A DNA stretch of 64,000 nt from Xylanivirga thermophila (GCF_004138105.1 NZ_RXHQ01000002.1:1-64000); one strand, 5' to 3'; positions 9,216 to 18,778 are shown, counted from the first letter of the stretch. The notes: generated by a model from the letters alone, not told the origin. A program made the numbers and translations.

Positions 9216-10375
9216 CTATCATCCACCGCCGTTCTAATTCGTTCTCCAGTAAAGGCATTTATGACAAAATAAGTACATTCATATACAGTTTCATCCTTAT
9301 CCTCCCTTTCAACGGGATAAGAAACAGAAAAAACCCAGGTGGGAACCAGCTCTATCTGTTCATTCCGATAGATCCCCACATAATTAAGTTCCATAGATAA
9401 TATCTTTGTTTCTGAAGTCAAAATGGTATTTTTATAATCATCTAGTAAAATCTTTAACGCCGCTGGCGCGCTAATAATAGATCCTTCCTCTATTTCTTCT
9501 CCAATTTTATAAAGCCCCGTCGCATGAATCGATATTATGCCGTCCTTTGAATAAAAAACGTGAATCCGTGTTTCCGTCGGTTCCCAGCCTTCTCGCACCC
9601 CCTCAACCCATATGGTATTGATTAAGGGAATCCCATCACAATCCTGCCGGAAATGAATGAGATAACATTCATCCTCTTTAGACCATTCGAATTTATCTCC
9701 AGAGTTTTCTGATTCCCTTGCATCTAAATATAATTGATAATGATTTTTCATTGTCTCTACATCCATAGAATATACTGTCTGAACACTAAGTGCAGGAAAA
9801 CCGCATTCAGTGAACACTTTTTCCGTTTCATTTACGGCCTCTTCATACTTTAAAAAGGATAGATCTTTATTTAAATCGTAATCAGTTTTGCAAGAATAAT
9901 GAAATAGCTGGTCTACATTATCCGGAAACTCCGGAGACGAGCTTATTACACATTGTAGTCTGTTTATTAAATCATGTTGATTATTAATAAGTGAATATGA
10001 AAACCCACCCTTTACCACATCATCGTACATATTGAGGTATTCTGCCCACTCCTCATTGCCTGCCTCAAAATACGGACCCGTCGCATAAATTCCCGTCGAG
10101 ATGATATCATATCGTAGAAGATGCTCTGCCGTTTTTTCAGGATCAAACCTCAGCCATGTAGCATTATATACTTTTGCAGAAGCCCTCTCCACAACCTTGG
10201 AAGGATCAAATGTAATGGAAAGGTTTTTGGGCAGCTCTATAGATTTTATGTACTCTGCCAAGTCAACCCCTTTCAAATAACCTGAAGCATCCTCTTCCTT
10301 TTGTGAAGCGTTTTTACATCCTGACACAGATAGTACCATTCCTAGGCAGATTACAGTAATAAGGATCTTTTTCAT
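9212..10375 (-). CDS. Lipoprotein of unknown function, ABC-associated
   Basis: About 387-residue exported lipoprotein: MKKILITVICLGM, hydrophobic core, lipobox SVSGC with acylated cysteine ~21. The mature part is acidic, with no motif I can assign securely; it resembles DUF6034-type lipoproteins found beside ABC-2 transporters (family recollection, moderate). An upstream extension to 10411 exists, but AAAGGATGTGAT before ATG 10375 and the canonical signal sequence fix the start. It is separated from the small secreted-protein gene by a terminator hairpin and coupled to the permeases by an ATGA overlap. Confidence 0.85.
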   Translation of the reverse strand: MKKILITVICLGMVLSVSGCKNASQKEEDASGYLKGVDLAEYIKSIELPKNLSITFDPSKVVERASAKVYNATWLRFDPEKTAEHLLRYDIISTGIYATGPYFEAGNEEWAEYLNMYDDVVKGGFSYSLINNQHDLINRLQCVISSSPEFPDNVDQLFHYSCKTDYDLNKDLSFLKYEEAVNETEKVFTECGFPALSVQTVYSMDVETMKNHYQLYLDARESENSGDKFEWSKEDECYLIHFRQDCDGIPLINTIWVEGVREGWEPTETRIHVFYSKDGIISIHATGLYKIGEEIEEGSIISAPAALKILLDDYKNTILTSETKILSMELNYVGIYRNEQIELVPTWVFSVSYPVEREDKDETVYECTYFVINAFTGERIRTAVDDR

Positions 10376-10412
10376 GGTATCACATCCTTTTAATATAACC
10401 GTATTAAGCAAA

Positions 10413-10439
10413 AAAGCAGGCGGCGAGTACGCCTGCTTT
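10413..10439 (-). terminator. Terminator after the small secreted-protein gene
   Basis: AAAGCAGGCG (10413-10422) pairs with CGCCTGCTTT (10430-10439) and is followed on the minus strand by a T6 run: a textbook intrinsic terminator. It lies just past the stop of the small secreted-protein gene and 32 nt before the lipoprotein start. Partial read-through would give much higher expression of the secreted protein than of the ABC genes. Confidence 0.85.
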
Positions 10440-10450
10440 CAAGATCAGTG

Positions 10451-10843
10451 TTATCTACACCATTTACCCCTTACATTATACGGATCATAATCTCCTGTCA
10501 CTCCTGGATAAGCTGATAAGCAATAAGATGTCCCAACACCACCATATCCAGAGTTATAGGTAAAATTCCTTCGCCCGGTAGTATTTGTTCTTATAACATT
10601 CGTGGCCGTTATTGAACTACGCGGCTCAGGGGAAAGAAAATAATTTGTGTAAATTGTGTTTGTCTTTGGGTTAACATAAGGGCTCTCCCCTGGCTTCTTT
10701 TCAATAATTTTTGTAGATCGCATGCTATTGACAAATGGATATGGTATGTTTAAGTCGTACTCTGATTCCTCGGCAAACGCAGAGGTAGACAGCCCCAAAA
10801 AGCAACAAGAAACTACAAGTAAAGCAATAATTCTTTTTCTCAC
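10451..10843 (-). CDS. Small secreted protein (bacteriocin-like candidate)
   Basis: 130-residue precursor with a signal peptide (KRIIALLVVSCCFLGLSTSAFA) and a mature part of about 105 residues ending in YNVRGKWCR. The mature part has two cysteines, both near the C-terminus, and is rich in Asn, Thr, Tyr and Gly. I do not recognise the family. GTG 10843 is chosen because AGGAGGAG lies six bases upstream; the frame is open further back without a site. It has its own strong promoter, a ~220-nt leader and its own terminator, ahead of a lipoprotein and ABC operon. A secreted peptide toxin or signal is plausible but unproven. Confidence 0.75.
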   Translation of the reverse strand: MRKRIIALLVVSCCFLGLSTSAFAEESEYDLNIPYPFVNSMRSTKIIEKKPGESPYVNPKTNTIYTNYFLSPEPRSSITATNVIRTNTTGRRNFTYNSGYGGVGTSYCLSAYPGVTGDYDPYNVRGKWCR

Positions 10844-11074
10844 GTTAGACTCCTCCTCTAGTAAGTTGTATTTTTTATATTCAACCTGCCAAGAACTCGC
10901 ATGAAACAAACTAAATAGCATTGATTGAGCAATACTGACGAATCGTACAAGATACTTGAAATTATATGAATTTCTCGTTTTATTTGGTATTAAAGTGTTA
11001 GTTTATGTGTTGATGATTTTACAACGTATAGTTTTATAATTAAAAACAAGCAGCTATATATGTAACTAAATACA

Positions 11075-11103
11075 ATTTTAGACTATTTTGGGTAGCTTGT
11101 CAA
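11075..11103 (-). promoter_or_regulatory. Promoter of the small secreted-protein operon
   Basis: On the minus strand TTGACA (11098-11103), 17 nt, TAAAAT (11075-11080). The expected start is near 11068, leaving a leader of ~220 nt before GTG 10843. I see no known riboswitch in the A/T-rich leader. The rest of the gap 10922-11173 holds nothing else I can identify. Confidence 0.7.
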
Positions 11104-11173
11104 TACCACATTTGGAGAAATGTCGAAAAATGGATATTAAGCACACAATATATGATGCATATAATCAGATAAT

Positions 11174-11224
11174 AAAAAAAGATCACTAGAAGAACCTGTT
11201 TAATGAGTTTTTCTAGTGATCTTT
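11174..11224 (-). terminator. Terminator of the sugar-locus operon
   Basis: Arms around AAGATCACTAGAA and its complement TTCTAGTGATCTT, with a 16-20-nt loop, followed on the minus strand by a T7 run. It sits 4 nt beyond the stop codon at 11228 and ends the long minus-strand operon that begins near 20.3 kb. Confidence 0.85.
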
Positions 11225-11227
11225 CTT

Positions 11228-11515
11228 CTAAATTCTTACTTCTATTTCATCAACAAATATCCATGCTCCTCCCGCTACAATGAGCTTTACATACCTAGCT
11301 TGAATCGGAGCTTTTAACGTAACATATCTCTTACATGTACACAACTCTGCTCCCGGATTATCACTGTCCAATGAACCAACCTTAGTGTAATTCATTGCAT
11401 CATTAGATATCCATACAGTTGCAGTTCCAGGTGGATACATATAATATTGAGGGTTATTTAAAAAATTAGCAGTAACCTGTTGCATAAGTTTTTGGCTTCC
11501 CAGATCTATGACTAT
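11228..11515 (-). pseudogene. C-terminal part of the DUF4434-type protein, severed by an in-frame stop
   Basis: Directly after the TAA at 11516-11518, the same reading frame continues for 95 codons (IVIDLGSQKL, then MQQVTANFLNNP...) to a stop at 11228. It completes the third discoidin-like repeat, matching the second repeat of the upstream protein residue for residue (IDLG, QQV, YYMY, ATVW, ARYVKL, GGAWIFVDEIE). An ATG at 11485 could start an 85-residue product but has no evident ribosome binding site. The frame is intact, so a single base change (GAA to TAA is the simplest) explains the split. Confidence 0.85.
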
Positions 11516-13993
11516 TTATCTAGTACCTGCATCCCAGCCTTGCCATGCAGAATCTAGATAGTTTGTAGATTTGGCAAATATTCTATCAGTAAGTTCTTTA
11601 TCACCTGTATCAGGATAGTCAATATGCGCTTTTGGTGTCACATTATAACTGCAATTTTTAGAAATAATATTAGGAAGATCTATAAAGGAGTTTCTTATCT
11701 CTATTTCATCGACGAATATCCATGCTCCTCCTGTTACAGTGAGCTTTACATACCTAGCCTCTATAGCATCGGTCAGCGTAAGATATTGCTTACATCTTTC
11801 TGGTTGATTTTTGGACGGCACGCCCGATAGACAACCAATCTCCGTAAAATTTACCCCATCATCAGATACCCAAACAGTTGCTGATCTTGGTGTATACATA
11901 TAATAATCGGGATGATACAAAAAACTGCCTGATACCTGCTGAATTTTTTTATTATTTCCAAGATCTATAACTACTTCCCTAGTACCCGCATCCCAGCCTT
12001 GCCATGCACTGTCAAGATAAGATGTGGATGATGCATATTCCCCATTTATCAATTCTTTTCCCGATGTATCTGGATATCTCTCATGCGCTTGTGGTGTAAC
12101 CGTATAAGAACACCCTCGTGATATTAAATTTGGTAAGTCAATATAGCTATAATCATTGTTTCTCACTTCAAATTCATCAATAAAAGTCCAGCATGGCCAT
12201 GTCCATGGAAGACCTCCCGGGGTAGAAATTAATTTTATATATCGAGCATTTATTGGTTGCTCTAGTGTTAATCCTAATTTATAAGAGCCTTTAGATATTT
12301 TATGAGGTATAGCCAATTCACCGACATCAATATATGTCAGTCCATCTTCAGATATGGAAACCTCCATCTTATATGGAGGGAAAATTTCCAAATCTTCTCC
12401 ATGCCTATCGTATAGACAGTTTGCAATAAACTGCTGAACTTCTTTTATATCTCCCAAATCCACTATAACTTCTCTAGGCTCATTATACCAGCCCTGCCAT
12501 GCAGGATCTGAATAATTAGATGAATCTGCATATACCCCATCAGTAAGTTCTTTATTATCAGTATCAGGATATTCGATATCAGCACTTGGAGATATGGTAT
12601 AACTACAGCCCTTTGAAATATTATTGGCAAATATTTTAGGCTGATTAGCTGTTACAGCTATTGGACCAGCTGCAGCTGAAATATTACCTGCAAAATCAAA
12701 GGCTCTAACCTCATAATTATATAAATTAAGAGCACTTACAGATAAATCTACATAATGAGTATCAATACCCGGCGTACTCGGCCTTTTTTCCTTTCTTCTC
12801 ATCTGCAATTTATCTATAAGTTCTCCATTGCGATATATATAATATCCACACACACCAATATTGTCTGTAGATTCATCCCAGTCCAATAAAATACCACCTG
12901 TTGGAAGAACCTTTGCCTCTAAATTTTGTGGCTGACTTGGTGGATTAGTTTCAACCACTCCATTTTTTAAATAGTCTAGATATGTAGCATGATACCCTTC
13001 GTTAATATTGTTGGGACTTTGATAATGACTATAAGCAAATGTAACATAGTTTTCTACATACTGCTTTATCCTATCCATCTGTATATATATTCTATCTATT
13101 GTAGCTGCAGTCCAATCAGTATGATCAAAAGTTTCAAGGTCAGACCATAGCTTTAAACCTGGTTTTGAGTCAACCGCCCTTTTTAATGCCTCAAACCATT
13201 CTGCAAAATTGTCCAGATTTGTTCCCCCGGCACCAACACTATCCTGTGGTGCAAAAATATCTCCTTCTGCAAAATGCGTACGTTCAAATATATACTTCCA
13301 CATATTTTCATAATCTTGAGGTGTACTACATTTAGCATTCATAAATGGGCACAACATAATGGGCAATCTCTTATTAGCATCATCAAGATGATCAAGAATA
13401 ATATTCAATGCATTGGCCAATCTATCACGTTTTTCTGTAGTATTATAGTTGGCATTATCTACTTCATAACACCAATACCATCCATAGAAAGCATTTGGAT
13501 ATTTGCTTTTATATTTCTCCCATAATTCATCAGCTATAAGATTACTTTCATGCATACGTGCATAAAGCCATTTTTCATCCTTAGCCATATTTTGAAACCA
13601 GTCAGATCTGCAATTAGTCCCCATGAAAACCTTCATTCCTACTAGTTCTGCGTTTCTCAAACATAAATCAACTGTATCTTGATGATTAGGTTTCATTGCA
13701 CAACCCGGAATGGATGTAGGATAATTAGTAAGCATTGTGTATTCTCCACTACGATCATTTTCAGCTACTGCACCAATAATTATATATTCCATTCCAGCAT
13801 CTTTCAAAAGCCTTAATTCACTTTGCCATTTAGCATCATCCCAGTCTTTCATAAGCCCTTCTTGAATAAATGTACCCGCAAGTTTGGGCTGAGTTGTAAC
13901 GGCAGCATTAGCTGTACAAGGTGTACATACAGTAAAGATAAAAAACAAAAACACTGTCATGCATAGAACATTTATATAAAATTTATTATACAT
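11516..13993 (-). CDS. Secreted DUF4434-type TIM-barrel protein with FN3 and discoidin-like repeats (truncated by stop)
   Basis: 825 residues before an in-frame TAA; about 921 if read through. Signal peptide ~1-31. Residues ~35-345 match the DUF4434 family of putative glycoside hydrolase TIM barrels (LAGTFIQEGLMKDWDDAKW, WYWCYEVDNANY, MLCPFMNAK, LWSDLETFDH). A fibronectin type III-like domain follows (~350-445, LLDWDESTDNIGVCGYYIYRNG). Then come three discoidin/F5-8C-like repeats starting with GCSYT or a close variant; the third is interrupted. Last gene of the sugar operon; it probably acts on or binds an extracellular polysaccharide whose product is taken up by the transporter. Loss of half a binding repeat may leave the catalytic part functional. 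Confidence 0.85.
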   Translation of the reverse strand: MYNKFYINVLCMTVFLFFIFTVCTPCTANAAVTTQPKLAGTFIQEGLMKDWDDAKWQSELRLLKDAGMEYIIIGAVAENDRSGEYTMLTNYPTSIPGCAMKPNHQDTVDLCLRNAELVGMKVFMGTNCRSDWFQNMAKDEKWLYARMHESNLIADELWEKYKSKYPNAFYGWYWCYEVDNANYNTTEKRDRLANALNIILDHLDDANKRLPIMLCPFMNAKCSTPQDYENMWKYIFERTHFAEGDIFAPQDSVGAGGTNLDNFAEWFEALKRAVDSKPGLKLWSDLETFDHTDWTAATIDRIYIQMDRIKQYVENYVTFAYSHYQSPNNINEGYHATYLDYLKNGVVETNPPSQPQNLEAKVLPTGGILLDWDESTDNIGVCGYYIYRNGELIDKLQMRRKEKRPSTPGIDTHYVDLSVSALNLYNYEVRAFDFAGNISAAAGPIAVTANQPKIFANNISKGCSYTISPSADIEYPDTDNKELTDGVYADSSNYSDPAWQGWYNEPREVIVDLGDIKEVQQFIANCLYDRHGEDLEIFPPYKMEVSISEDGLTYIDVGELAIPHKISKGSYKLGLTLEQPINARYIKLISTPGGLPWTWPCWTFIDEFEVRNNDYSYIDLPNLISRGCSYTVTPQAHERYPDTSGKELINGEYASSTSYLDSAWQGWDAGTREVVIDLGNNKKIQQVSGSFLYHPDYYMYTPRSATVWVSDDGVNFTEIGCLSGVPSKNQPERCKQYLTLTDAIEARYVKLTVTGGAWIFVDEIEIRNSFIDLPNIISKNCSYNVTPKAHIDYPDTGDKELTDRIFAKSTNYLDSAWQGWDAGTR

Positions 13994-14074
13994 AAACTCA
14001 TTCCTCCCATTTCTTTTTAATTTTTATAAATATATTTTAATCCCAATATATAAATTAGAGTTTTAAGGATAAAT

Positions 14075-15427
14075 CTATTGATCTAATGCTAACTCTTGAT
14101 CGATTAATTGTGGTAATTTTGCCATTCGCTTTGCTATATTTGATAATTTTCTCTCTCTAAATCCACTCATTGTAGTATATATATCATCATTAAAAACCTC
14201 CACCCAGCGTTTATCCAAATAATCCGGTCCAAAGTATGCACCTAATATTGACCCAGAAGTAGCACCGAAGCTATCCGTATCATTACCTTGGGACACTTGC
14301 TTGCATATACCATCTCCAATATCCTCTGCGAACTTAAGGGTGTTCATAAGAGTACCTATCTCCTGATAAATTTGACATGCGGTATATTTTTTATATCTAT
14401 TATGAATCCTTTTATATCCATCTAACCAATCCTTTGCCTTATCAATTTCATTTAAAGAATCGGATGCAATTTTATAAAAACGACTATTTTGTGGAATAAA
14501 CTTCAATGCCATATCAAAAATATCTAGGGGATCTTTCATAAAAGGTGCCGATGCAATAGCTGCAGCAACAAACATAGCACCATATATCCCCGTTCGCCTA
14601 TGTGTCCAACTTGCATCTACCCATGCCAACTCAGCAGCAAGTGCTGGTCTCCCTGAACAGGCATATCCATAAGCATCGGCCCGTATCAATGCACCACACC
14701 TCTCATCATTGGGATTAAAAACATTGACCCAATCGTCCATATCATAACTGCAATCAGGATACACAGATGAAATACCTGATTTTAACAACAGAGTCCGCTC
14801 TGGTCCCCAAGTCGTGTATATAGGTAAATTCTCCAGCCAGATGGATTTAATATGCTCCTTGGTAAAATATCTACCATACTCTTCTATTAGCAACATCCCT
14901 ATAATGCTATAGGTAATATCATCATCAGGTGCCACATAATTAATTCTACCTTTGGTTGTTTCATCCCATGATATATTGCGCCTTCCGAGCTCTTCAAGAA
15001 CTTCTTCCGAGATATAATCATTTAGTGGCCATTCATTAGCTTTCTCCAATGCAGATTTTATTTCATACAATGTGGGAAAAGGAAATTCTTCAATAGGCTT
15101 ACCAAGCATGCATCCGCAAACCGATCCATAAAATGCCGTTTCCACACGTTTTGAAATATCCGCTATATCTATTTCCCCAATTTTATCTAATGGTCTGTTA
15201 GCATTACACTCTTCCCAAATTTCATCAAGATTATTTGGCTCCACATAGGACCATTCATCCCTTAAAGGAGCTCTTAGTATCTTTCTGGCAAATTCATTTA
15301 ATGCATCATAACTATCAGGAAGACTATACAGTTCTTTGTATAAATCAAACACCATGTAACCCTGTTCATCCTTGTTTTTCAGCACCAATTCCAAAGTTTT
15401 GCGAAAAAACTCATAAGATGGCAACAT
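14075..15427 (-). CDS. ADP-ribosylglycohydrolase-fold enzyme
   Basis: 450 residues. From about residue 95 it follows the ADP-ribosylglycohydrolase family (PF03747): GSVCGCMLGKPIEEFPF, then PDDDITYSIIGM with acidic metal ligands, SWTHRRTGIYGAMFVAAAIA, and the second metal site GNDTDSFGATSGSILGAYFG. The family binds two Mg ions and hydrolyses N- or O-glycosidic bonds of ADP-ribose or related ribosides. The N-terminal ~90 residues are extra. No signal peptide, so it is cytoplasmic. Its ATG overlaps the DUF4127 stop as TAATG, showing coupling. In this sugar-uptake operon it probably cleaves an imported glycosidic compound (inference). Confidence 0.9.
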   Translation of the reverse strand: MLPSYEFFRKTLELVLKNKDEQGYMVFDLYKELYSLPDSYDALNEFARKILRAPLRDEWSYVEPNNLDEIWEECNANRPLDKIGEIDIADISKRVETAFYGSVCGCMLGKPIEEFPFPTLYEIKSALEKANEWPLNDYISEEVLEELGRRNISWDETTKGRINYVAPDDDITYSIIGMLLIEEYGRYFTKEHIKSIWLENLPIYTTWGPERTLLLKSGISSVYPDCSYDMDDWVNVFNPNDERCGALIRADAYGYACSGRPALAAELAWVDASWTHRRTGIYGAMFVAAAIASAPFMKDPLDIFDMALKFIPQNSRFYKIASDSLNEIDKAKDWLDGYKRIHNRYKKYTACQIYQEIGTLMNTLKFAEDIGDGICKQVSQGNDTDSFGATSGSILGAYFGPDYLDKRWVEVFNDDIYTTMSGFRERKLSNIAKRMAKLPQLIDQELALDQ

Positions 15428-16983
15428 TATATCCCCTCCCCAAACCTAATATTAAAATCAATTTCAAAAATCCTGTTCCAAGGCAATTTTAATTTTTCTA
15501 TCTCGATCTTTTTGCCACAAAATTCTCCATTAAACTTCTCCTTTACCTCTTCTTGTAGACACTCTAAAATATACATGCTTACTTCATCTCTATAATCTCC
15601 TACATCATAGGGATCAATATATGAAAAGGTATCTTTTTGCTTAATCATTTGATGCAAGACATTTGATTGAAACAGCCAATCTTCAATCAACTTTCTAACA
15701 AGCAACTGCTCCGATTTTTGATTTTCCCCCCTACCGCCTTTAAACTCATTATAATAACTATAAATAACTGCCTGAGATAGTACCACGCCAATCGTATTTT
15801 GAGCAGTATTCCATCCACCATATGCACAAATGTTCTCAAGTATTCCCAATTCATTTGCATATAGCATAAGGTCATTATCTGCACCATTTGCAAAGGCTAC
15901 ATCGGCAATAGCACACGGTTTTTGAAATGTTTCTATATAATACTTTATATACGATAAAAACTCATGAAGGTTATTATAACTAAAAAAGGTAATGTCCTTA
16001 GCGTATTGATCAAAAGATTCAATCATATATTTTCCTGGCGAATGCACTGCAAGTAGCAAATCAGAATTTTGTGCATCATTAACGCATATACCCCCTAAAG
16101 AAGCTATCTGTGCTTTTATACCCTCGTGTAATGGCCTATCCTCATATTTAGGCACAATTGACGGGCCTAATACGGAGGAATAATGTATATGTATCTTTGG
16201 AATATACCTTTTGACCCCATTAAATATACGTGCAAACAAAACACATCCTACTTCATCCGCTCCTGGATATACCATTATTCGGTGCATAATATTGTATTCC
16301 GTGATTTTTTTTGCAATTTTCATCTGATCTAGCGCGGCAAATCCGTATTCCGCCGTATCATCTTTAGGAATGACTAAATAATCAATAATAGAACTTTTGA
16401 CCATGTCTATACACATTAGATTGACATACCTGTTAATTTTCCTACGGGATAAAAAATCATCCATATATTCATTGGGGATCTCCTCTTCTAATAACTCAAG
16501 ATCTTGCTCTTCAGATATTGATGCACACTTTCTATGTATTTTATCCATTAAATATGCATATCTCCATATCCTTGTGCCATATGTTTTCCAATAATCTGGA
16601 TCCTCCGAATCATTGTTACTATTTGCTACCCGTGCAACAAGATTGAATGCATGTATTTCTATCATTGGATTTATATCTTTTATCTTTTTTATATTGTTTA
16701 AATAATTTTCAGCTTGCTCAAAAGTTAAATGGTGGATACGAGAATTGATTATATTACCATATACTAACGTATCAATCGATAGAATCGCATAATCACAATC
16801 AGCTGCATTTTCAAATACCCATGCCCATAACTTTTCCATATCAGCCGGTTGCTTTTTCTTACCCATATATTCTATTGGAGGCACTAATAAATTTATATCA
16901 TCAACCATATCAGCTAATAGTTGAGGATACTTATAATTACATGGTCTTTCATCGAGGGGTATATAAAGTATGTTCTTCGTCAA
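15427..16983 (-). CDS. DUF4127 family protein
   Basis: About 518 residues, cytoplasmic by sequence. The N-terminus (ILYIPLDERPCNYKYPQ) and the segment ILSIDTLVYGNIINSRIHHL mark the DUF4127 family, whose function is unknown to me. Further conserved-looking segments include NLVARVANSNND, VIPKDDTAEYGFAA, YPGADEVGCVLFAR and DVAFANGADNDLM, rich in Asp/Glu/His and suggestive of an enzyme. The frame is open back to 17115, inside the permease gene; TTG 16983 with AGGAG upstream and 17 nt after the permease stop is the likelier start. Cotranscribed with the sugar permeases. Confidence 0.88.
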   Translation of the reverse strand: MTKNILYIPLDERPCNYKYPQLLADMVDDINLLVPPIEYMGKKKQPADMEKLWAWVFENAADCDYAILSIDTLVYGNIINSRIHHLTFEQAENYLNNIKKIKDINPMIEIHAFNLVARVANSNNDSEDPDYWKTYGTRIWRYAYLMDKIHRKCASISEEQDLELLEEEIPNEYMDDFLSRRKINRYVNLMCIDMVKSSIIDYLVIPKDDTAEYGFAALDQMKIAKKITEYNIMHRIMVYPGADEVGCVLFARIFNGVKRYIPKIHIHYSSVLGPSIVPKYEDRPLHEGIKAQIASLGGICVNDAQNSDLLLAVHSPGKYMIESFDQYAKDITFFSYNNLHEFLSYIKYYIETFQKPCAIADVAFANGADNDLMLYANELGILENICAYGGWNTAQNTIGVVLSQAVIYSYYNEFKGGRGENQKSEQLLVRKLIEDWLFQSNVLHQMIKQKDTFSYIDPYDVGDYRDEVSMYILECLQEEVKEKFNGEFCGKKIEIEKLKLPWNRIFEIDFNIRFGEGI

Positions 16984-17000
16984 TTTTATCACTCTCCTAT

Positions 17001-17843
17001 TTAGCCCTTTATACCTGTCAATGTAATACCTTCTATAAATTGTTTTTGGAACAAAAAGAATATAATAATAATAGGGACAGTAAACATAGTTGAAGCTGCC
17101 ATTAATAGTCCCCATTGTACTGTATGTTCTTCTAAAAAGGCATGCAACCCTAGAGATAAAGTATACTTCTCCGGCTTATTTAAATATAAAAGGGGACCTA
17201 AAAAATCCGACCACGCATTTAAAAAGGAAAAGATTGCAACTGATGCTATAGCAGGTTTACAAAGTGGCAACATTATCTGCCAAAAAATCCTTGTTTCTGA
17301 TGCACCGTCTAATCTGGAAGAATCCACAATAGAATTTGGAATAGTCATAAAAAACTGTCTCAATAAAAAGATATAAAACGCTCCTCCAGTAAATGTTGGG
17401 ATAGTAAGGGGAGCAAAAGTACCTACCATATCAAGCTTTAACCATATCATATAAACTGGAATCATTGTAACTTGGTATGGTATCATCATAGTAGCTAATA
17501 TAATCGGAAAGATATATTTTTTCCCCCACCAATCTATTTTAGACATTGAATATGCTACCATGGATCCTGTCAGTACATGTCCAATAACGCTAATAATCGT
17601 TATAAATAATGTATTAAATATATAACGTAAAAACGGTATTTTTTGAAACACTTCAACATAATTGGCCCAACGTGGTTTTTTGGGAATAAGATTAAGTACT
17701 GTTGAACACGCTTCTTGCGGAGATTTTAAGGAAGTAGATAACATCCATAAAAATGGAACTAAAAAAATTATGCTAAAAAGAATTAATATAATATAAATTA
17801 TTATATTATAAGCATTTTTCTTCGTCTTGCTCTTTACCCCCAT
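17001..17843 (-). CDS. Carbohydrate ABC transporter permease (MalG type)
   Basis: About 280 residues, six membrane helices, with the EAA-loop motif in the form DSSRLDGASETRIFWQIMLPLCKPA that docks the ATPase. Belongs to the MalG/CUT1 group of inner-membrane permeases. The start is ATG 17843, overlapping the previous permease stop (TAATG) with GGAGG upstream; a longer reading to 17870 lies inside that gene. No ATPase gene is present in the operon, so a shared MsmX/UgpC-type ATPase elsewhere is expected. Confidence 0.95.
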   Translation of the reverse strand: MGVKSKTKKNAYNIIIYIILILFSIIFLVPFLWMLSTSLKSPQEACSTVLNLIPKKPRWANYVEVFQKIPFLRYIFNTLFITIISVIGHVLTGSMVAYSMSKIDWWGKKYIFPIILATMMIPYQVTMIPVYMIWLKLDMVGTFAPLTIPTFTGGAFYIFLLRQFFMTIPNSIVDSSRLDGASETRIFWQIMLPLCKPAIASVAIFSFLNAWSDFLGPLLYLNKPEKYTLSLGLHAFLEEHTVQWGLLMAASTMFTVPIIIIFFLFQKQFIEGITLTGIKG

Positions 17844-18778
17844 TATTCTTCGCCTCCATACGTTACCCATTTATGGGAAGTATTAAATATTAACCAAGTT
17901 ATTAACGCAACAATGATGAACATAATCCATGCCTGTGCTGAAGCCTTTCCCATCTTAAAGTAGTAAAAGGCATTTTGATAAAGATAGAGTGAGTAAAATA
18001 AAAGTGAATTCTCCGGTCCTCCACTTGCTTCATTCAATCCTGTCTTATTTGCTCTTGAGAGTATATATACTTCACTAAAAGACTGTAGATTGGTGATAAC
18101 CCCCATAATCAACTGATATAGTATTATTGGTGATATACATGGTAATGTAATGTGAATAAATCTACTCCATCTACTCGCACCATCAACCTCAGCGGCCTCA
18201 TATAATGACTTTGGCACATCCTGTAACGCAGCGAGAAAAATAATCATTATCCCGCCTGTTCTCCATATGCTCATCAATATCATAGATGGCTTTGTTAATT
18301 TTGGATCTACCAACCAATTAGGTTGAGGAAGACTTAGCTGTCTAAGAATGGTGTTAATGAGACCATATTGAGGATCTAATATCCATAGCCAAAGCATTGC
18401 GGATGCAATTGCAGGTACAATATTAGGGATATAAAATACTGTTCTGAAAAAAGACATACCCTTGACCTTTGTATTTAATAAAATTGCCGAAATTAATCCT
18501 GCAAGCAATGTAATAGGAGTTCCAATTAATGTCATATACATTGTATTATATAAACTTTTAAAATACTTTTCATCACGAAACAATTCTATATAATTTTTTA
18601 AGCCTATCCATTTAGCTGTCTGAAAAATATTAAAATCTGTAAAGCTATTGTATATAGAAATAGCAATGGGATACAATTGAAAAATTATAAACCCTATTAT
18701 CCACGGGCTTGCAAACAAAAATCCTATAATTGCATAACGCTTTTTTGTACTACTCATTGATGATTTTACCTTTGCCAT
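17843..18778 (-). CDS. Carbohydrate ABC transporter permease (MalF/UgpA type)
   Basis: 311 residues, six membrane helices, no large MalF-type periplasmic loop, as usual for Firmicute CUT1 permeases. The ATPase-docking EAA loop reads YEAAEVDGASRWSRFIHITLPCISP. It pairs with the following permease, with which it overlaps by 1 nt. The start at 18778 follows AGGAGGAGG. A long perfect palindrome (18833-18870) separates it from the solute-binding protein gene and probably lowers permease expression relative to the binding protein. Confidence 0.95.
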   Translation of the reverse strand: MAKVKSSMSSTKKRYAIIGFLFASPWIIGFIIFQLYPIAISIYNSFTDFNIFQTAKWIGLKNYIELFRDEKYFKSLYNTMYMTLIGTPITLLAGLISAILLNTKVKGMSFFRTVFYIPNIVPAIASAMLWLWILDPQYGLINTILRQLSLPQPNWLVDPKLTKPSMILMSIWRTGGIMIIFLAALQDVPKSLYEAAEVDGASRWSRFIHITLPCISPIILYQLIMGVITNLQSFSEVYILSRANKTGLNEASGGPENSLLFYSLYLYQNAFYYFKMGKASAQAWIMFIIVALITWLIFNTSHKWVTYGGEE

